Of a stretch of 64,000 nt of DNA, positions 61,013-64,000 are shown one piece after another. Every line of letters starts with the position of its first letter. Position 1 is the stretch's first letter. Source of the DNA: Hymenobacter armeniacus. GTDB taxonomy: Bacteria; Bacteroidota; Bacteroidia; Cytophagales; Hymenobacteraceae. The translations under genes and the position numbers were made by a program. The notes beneath the pieces were generated by a model, which made no database searches, was not told where the DNA came from, and saw only the letters and a list, made by a program, of their open reading frames with translations. The stretch covers positions 186,001-250,000 of the forward strand of contig NZ_JACXAC010000002.1 in assembly GCF_014699055.1 (NCBI RefSeq). Reading direction: 5' to 3'.

Positions 61013-62008
61013 ATGAAAAACCTCTCCTTTCCGGTCTTCCTTCTTCTCGCCGCCCTCAGCAGCTGCGAAACCACCGTGGACCTGCCCGAGCCGCCGCACA
61101 CGCCGCGCGTGGCGCTGTCGTTTGTGCTGGGCCCCAACCCACAGGACTCGTCGTTTCTGGACCTGTACCGGGGGCGGCAGCTCTACATCAGCAACAGCCA
61201 GAGCGCCTTCGACACCCGCCAGCTAGAGGGCCGCACCGATGCCACCGTGGACCTGCGCGACGCCGCCGGCCAGGTGGTGGAGCGCTACCGCCCCCGGCCC
61301 TCGGGCACCGACCCGCAGTCGGGCTTTTTTCTGGGCCCTCCCGGCTACTACAAGCCGGTGCTGGGTTTCCGGCCGCAGGTAGGGAAGGCCTACACGCTAC
61401 GCGCCACCCTGCCGGGCTTTGAAACGGCCGAAAGCACCCTCACGCTGCCCGCGGCGCCGGTGGTGGAAAGCGGCACCTACACACCCCGTACCACGGCCGG
61501 CCCTACTTCGGGCGAGTACACGGGCCGGCTGAGCTTGGTGCTGCGCGACGACCCCGCCACCCCCAACTACTACCTGGCCTTTGCGCGGCTGCTCGACAAG
61601 CAGGGCAACCCCGGCAACTGGTCGGCCATCGAAGTGGACTACGACAGCCAGAGCAACACCGCCGGCAGCATCGGGCAGTTTGAGCTCTCGAGCCCGCAGC
61701 AGCAATACAGCATTTACCCCTTTGCCGATACCGACGTGAACGGCCAGCGCATTGCCCTTTCTTCCGACGTGCGCTTCTACACCAGCTGCTTTCCCTTCGG
61801 CCCGCGCTGCCCCCAGCCAGGATTCATCGAGGTGCACGTGAGCAGCATCACGGCCGACGCCTACAATTTCTACCTCTCGCGCCGCCGCTACTACGACAGC
61901 GACGGCAACCCCTTTGCCGAGCCCGCGCCGCTGGCTTCCAACGTGCGCAACGGCTACGGCATCTTCGGCGGGGCCACCGAGGCCACGTTCCGCATACCGC
62001 TGCCGTAA
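61013..62008 (+). CDS. DUF4249 outer membrane lipoprotein
   Basis: The 331-residue protein has a lipoprotein signal peptide with a lipobox LSSC near residue 17. A DUF4249 fold of beta-rich domains follows, with VALSFVLGPNPQDSSFLDLY, a Cys-rich segment SCFPFGPRCPQPGF near residue 266 and a C-terminal NGYGIFGGATEATFRI. In Bacteroidota this family is encoded next to a CarboxypepD_reg TonB receptor and probably works as a surface subunit. It follows the receptor by 80 bp, with only a short palindrome between. Start ATG at 61013. Confidence 0.88.
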   Translation: MKNLSFPVFLLLAALSSCETTVDLPEPPHTPRVALSFVLGPNPQDSSFLDLYRGRQLYISNSQSAFDTRQLEGRTDATVDLRDAAGQVVERYRPRPSGTDPQSGFFLGPPGYYKPVLGFRPQVGKAYTLRATLPGFETAESTLTLPAAPVVESGTYTPRTTAGPTSGEYTGRLSLVLRDDPATPNYYLAFARLLDKQGNPGNWSAIEVDYDSQSNTAGSIGQFELSSPQQQYSIYPFADTDVNGQRIALSSDVRFYTSCFPFGPRCPQPGFIEVHVSSITADAYNFYLSRRRYYDSDGNPFAEPAPLASNVRNGYGIFGGATEATFRIPLP

Positions 62009-62095
62009 TGCGCCGTTAAACCCGGCGCAGGTATTGTGGTCGAAGGGGCGTAAATTGAGTTTCAACCCTAACCGTGCGCCCCGGCGCAATGCCTC

Positions 62096-62380
62096 ATGCG
62101 ACCCCAATCCTTGTTTCTCGCTTTTGGCCTCTGCTTGTTGCTGCTGAGCAGCCACGCGGCCAGCGCCCAGGTTTCCGTCACCATTGGCGGTGGGTATTAT
62201 CCGCCGCCCCGGGCCTACTACGGTCCGCGCTACTACCCGCCCCGTCCGGCGGTGGTGTATGCCGTGCCGCCGGCCCCGGTTTACTACGCCCCGCGGCCCG
62301 TGTACGTGGCCCCGCGACCGATATACGTAGCGCCACGGCCCTATTACTACCGTGGCCGTGGGTACGGCCGCCGCTGGTAG
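62096..62380 (+). CDS. Small secreted Pro/Tyr/Arg-rich protein
   Basis: The 94-residue protein has a signal peptide ending near residue 25 (AASAQ). After that it consists of Pro, Tyr, Arg, Val and Ala in a repeating pattern such as YYAPRPVYVAPRPIYVAPRP, and ends RGRGYGRRW. No domain is known. The amino acid bias resembles other small surface or matrix proteins of Bacteroidota, but a function is not clear. A terminator follows 21 bp past the stop. Confidence 0.75.
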   Translation: MRPQSLFLAFGLCLLLLSSHAASAQVSVTIGGGYYPPPRAYYGPRYYPPRPAVVYAVPPAPVYYAPRPVYVAPRPIYVAPRPYYYRGRGYGRRW

Positions 62381-62400
62381 TATAGGTGCAGTTGCACAAG

Positions 62401-62427
62401 GCCCCGCCCGATACGGCGGGGCTTTTT
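62401..62427 (+). terminator. Terminator after the PRY-rich protein gene
   Basis: An 8-bp stem GCCCCGCC/GGCGGGGC (62401-62408 with 62415-62422) is followed by five T residues. Confidence 0.87.
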
Positions 62428-62498
62428 GTTGGCGGCCAGTGGGGGCGCGGCGCTGTGCGTAAGTTTAGCGCCTTGTTCCCACCCACGCATTTCTTGAG

Positions 62499-63689
62499 TT
62501 GAAAACGACGCCTCCGCCGGCTGGCTGGGTGCTGCCGCTGGTGGTGGCCGCACAGTTTGCCTGCACTTCGCTCTGGTTTGCCGGCAATGCCGTGCTGCCG
62601 GGCCTGCTGCACGACGCTCACCTCGCCGACACGGCGCTGAGCACGGTGGTGTCGGCGGTGCAGTTCGGGTTCATTATGGGCACGCTGGTGTTCTCGTTGC
62701 TGGCCCTGGCCGACCGCATGTCGCCCTCCCAACTGTTTTGGTGGTGCGCCGTGGCCGGTAGCCTGGCCAATGCGGGCCTGCTGCTGCCCAATCTGACCGG
62801 GGCCACGCTGCTAGCGCTGCGTTTTGCGGTGGGGTTTTTTCTGGCCGGCATCTACCCCGTGGGCATGAAAATAGCGGCCGACTATTTCGAAGGCGGGCTG
62901 GGGCGCGCCCTGGGCTACCTGGTGGGGGCGCTGGTGCTGGGCACGGCCCTGCCGCACCTGCTGCGGCTGCTGGCGGCGGGCGAAGACTGGCGCGGCGTAG
63001 TGCTGGTTACCTCGGGGCTGGCCCTGGCGGGCGGGCTGCTGCTGCGCTGGCGCGTGCCCGATGGGCCGTTTCGTCGGGCGGGCGCCCGGCTGCAGGCGGG
63101 CGCCGTCTGGCAGGTGTTTCAGGACAAGCCGTTTCGGGCGGCGGCGATGGGCTATTTCGGGCACATGTGGGAGCTCTATACGTTTTGGGCCTTCTTGCCG
63201 CTGTGGCTGGCGGCGTATGCGCAGCGGCACCCGGCGGGCGGGCCGCTGGGGCCGGGCTGGGCGTTTGCCATCATTGCGGTGGGGGCGCCCGCGTGCGTGG
63301 GCGGCGGCTATCTGGCCCAGCGCATCGGCAGCCGCCGCACGGCGCGGCTGGCACTGGCCGTATCGGGCGCGTGCTGCCTGCTGAGCCCGCTGCTGCTTGG
63401 GCTGCCATTGTGGGCTTTTGGCGGTGCCATGGGCCTGTGGGGCATGGCCGTGGTGGCCGATTCGCCGCAGTTTTCGGCCTTAGTAGCGCAGGAGGCGCCG
63501 GCCGCCACCAAGGGCACCGCCCTCACGCTGGTTACCTGCCTGGGGTTTGCGCTCACCATCGTGAGCCTGCAGGCGTTTGCGGCGCTGCATCCGCAACTGG
63601 AGGCGCGTTATTGGTTCTGGCTACTGGCGCCCGGGCCGCTGCTGGGGCTGCTGGCCACGCGCCGGCCGCCCGCGCCGGAAGTGCGCTGA
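62499..63689 (+). CDS. MFS transporter
   Basis: The 396-residue protein has about twelve hydrophobic segments with the MFS pattern, including an Asp/Arg loop (ALADRMS) between helices 2 and 3 and an internal loop after helix 6. The start is a TTG at 62499, chosen because the first membrane segment begins right after (WVLPLVVAAQFACTSLWFAG) and no ATG is available upstream. A substrate cannot be predicted. Its neighbours give no hint. Confidence 0.85.
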   Translation: MKTTPPPAGWVLPLVVAAQFACTSLWFAGNAVLPGLLHDAHLADTALSTVVSAVQFGFIMGTLVFSLLALADRMSPSQLFWWCAVAGSLANAGLLLPNLTGATLLALRFAVGFFLAGIYPVGMKIAADYFEGGLGRALGYLVGALVLGTALPHLLRLLAAGEDWRGVVLVTSGLALAGGLLLRWRVPDGPFRRAGARLQAGAVWQVFQDKPFRAAAMGYFGHMWELYTFWAFLPLWLAAYAQRHPAGGPLGPGWAFAIIAVGAPACVGGGYLAQRIGSRRTARLALAVSGACCLLSPLLLGLPLWAFGGAMGLWGMAVVADSPQFSALVAQEAPAATKGTALTLVTCLGFALTIVSLQAFAALHPQLEARYWFWLLAPGPLLGLLATRRPPAPEVR

Positions 63690-63754
63690 TGCGCTGCGTT
63701 TTGCTTAATCTTGCTTTCCCGAGCCAGCCGGTTGGCCGGGGCAAGCTGTTTTTC

Positions 63755-64000
63755 ATGAACCGTTACACCTTGTTTGTGGGTACAGCGCTGGCGCTGCTGG
63801 GCGCCGGCTGCAACCAGACGGCCCCCGTGTCGTCGGCCCCCACCGCCGCTGCGCCCGAAACGGCGGCCACGCCCGCCGCCACCGCCCGGGCCGACTCGGC
63901 CGCCGCCAGCGCTGCCGCCCCGCCCGCCGATGGCACGGTGGCCCCGCCCAAAGCCGCCGCGCCTCAGCTGGCCGAAGCCGAAACAATGAAAGCCTCCTTC
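63755..64000 (+). CDS. Lipoprotein, N-terminal part (runs off the window)
   Basis: The 82 codons present give a lipoprotein signal peptide (core FVGTALALLGA, lipobox GAGC at Cys19). A long Ala/Pro/Thr linker follows, and the last residues seen are AEAETMKASF. The domain after the linker is outside the window. The ATG at 63755 is the only good start. Confidence 0.75.
   Translation, partial: MNRYTLFVGTALALLGAGCNQTAPVSSAPTAAAPETAATPAATARADSAAASAAAPPADGTVAPPKAAAPQLAEAETMKASF

Overview
The window reads as chromosomal DNA of a GC-rich member of the Bacteroidota, most likely Hymenobacter or a close relative (inference from gene content, not a database match). Supporting signs are three secreted proteins with type IX secretion sorting domains, a TonB receptor paired with a DUF4249 lipoprotein, DUF5916 and DUF4097 proteins, ECF sigma/anti-sigma pairs, -7 boxes of the form TAnnTTTG, and a tmRNA whose tag ends in YAMAA. 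No tRNA, rRNA, CRISPR array, transposase, integrase or prophage was seen.

Layout. 0-5.2 kb: radC (partial), a membrane phosphoesterase, secreted proteins and the UV endonuclease uvsE. 5.2-6.1 kb: two small secreted proteins, one a Thr/Ser/Gly heptad-repeat protein. 6.3-15.2 kb: the module ECF sigma, zinc-finger/HEAT anti-sigma and two DUF4097 proteins occurs twice, around a converging 746-residue choice-of-anchor protein. 15.5-20.8 kb: a DUF5916 protein and an 896-residue adhesin-like secreted protein, then a 26% G+C spacer. 21.2-25.8 kb: a HipA-like kinase/DUF3037 pair and a multi-PAS histidine kinase with its LuxR-type regulator. 25.8-33.3 kb: tmRNA, dnaX with an A10 run, an M16 peptidase and icd. 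33.4-34.9 kb: a lower-GC accessory patch with HigB and a truncated HigA-like antitoxin. 35-39 kb: a flavoprotein disulfide reductase, a lipoprotein and an IPT/TIG secreted protein.

39.1-45.2 kb: glycan genes (wecE, a membrane glycosyltransferase, a WecD-like acetyltransferase and a GT2 transferase) lie between intact sucD and a copy of the sucD 3' end with its terminator, which looks like an insertion scar. 45.5-52.4 kb: a cystathionine beta-synthase-like enzyme, a stand-alone receiver, adenine deaminase, a tiny lipoprotein and three tandem paralogues of an unrecognised family. 52.4-57.5 kb: cmk, ispH, a 2TM protein, four exact-period 42-bp repeats, then a retropepsin-like protease, RimK and an aspartoacylase-like amidohydrolase. 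57.6-64 kb: an OmpH/Skp-like chaperone, the TonB receptor/DUF4249 pair, a PRY-rich peptide, an MFS transporter and the start of a lipoprotein gene.

At least nine copies of a dispersed palindrome built on a TCATGCTGAGCGCAG-like core sit between genes. The strongest leads are the dnaX A10 site, the sucD remnant and glycan island, the duplicated sigma modules, the 42-bp repeat tract ending in an ATGA overlap with the protease gene, and the truncated antitoxin.
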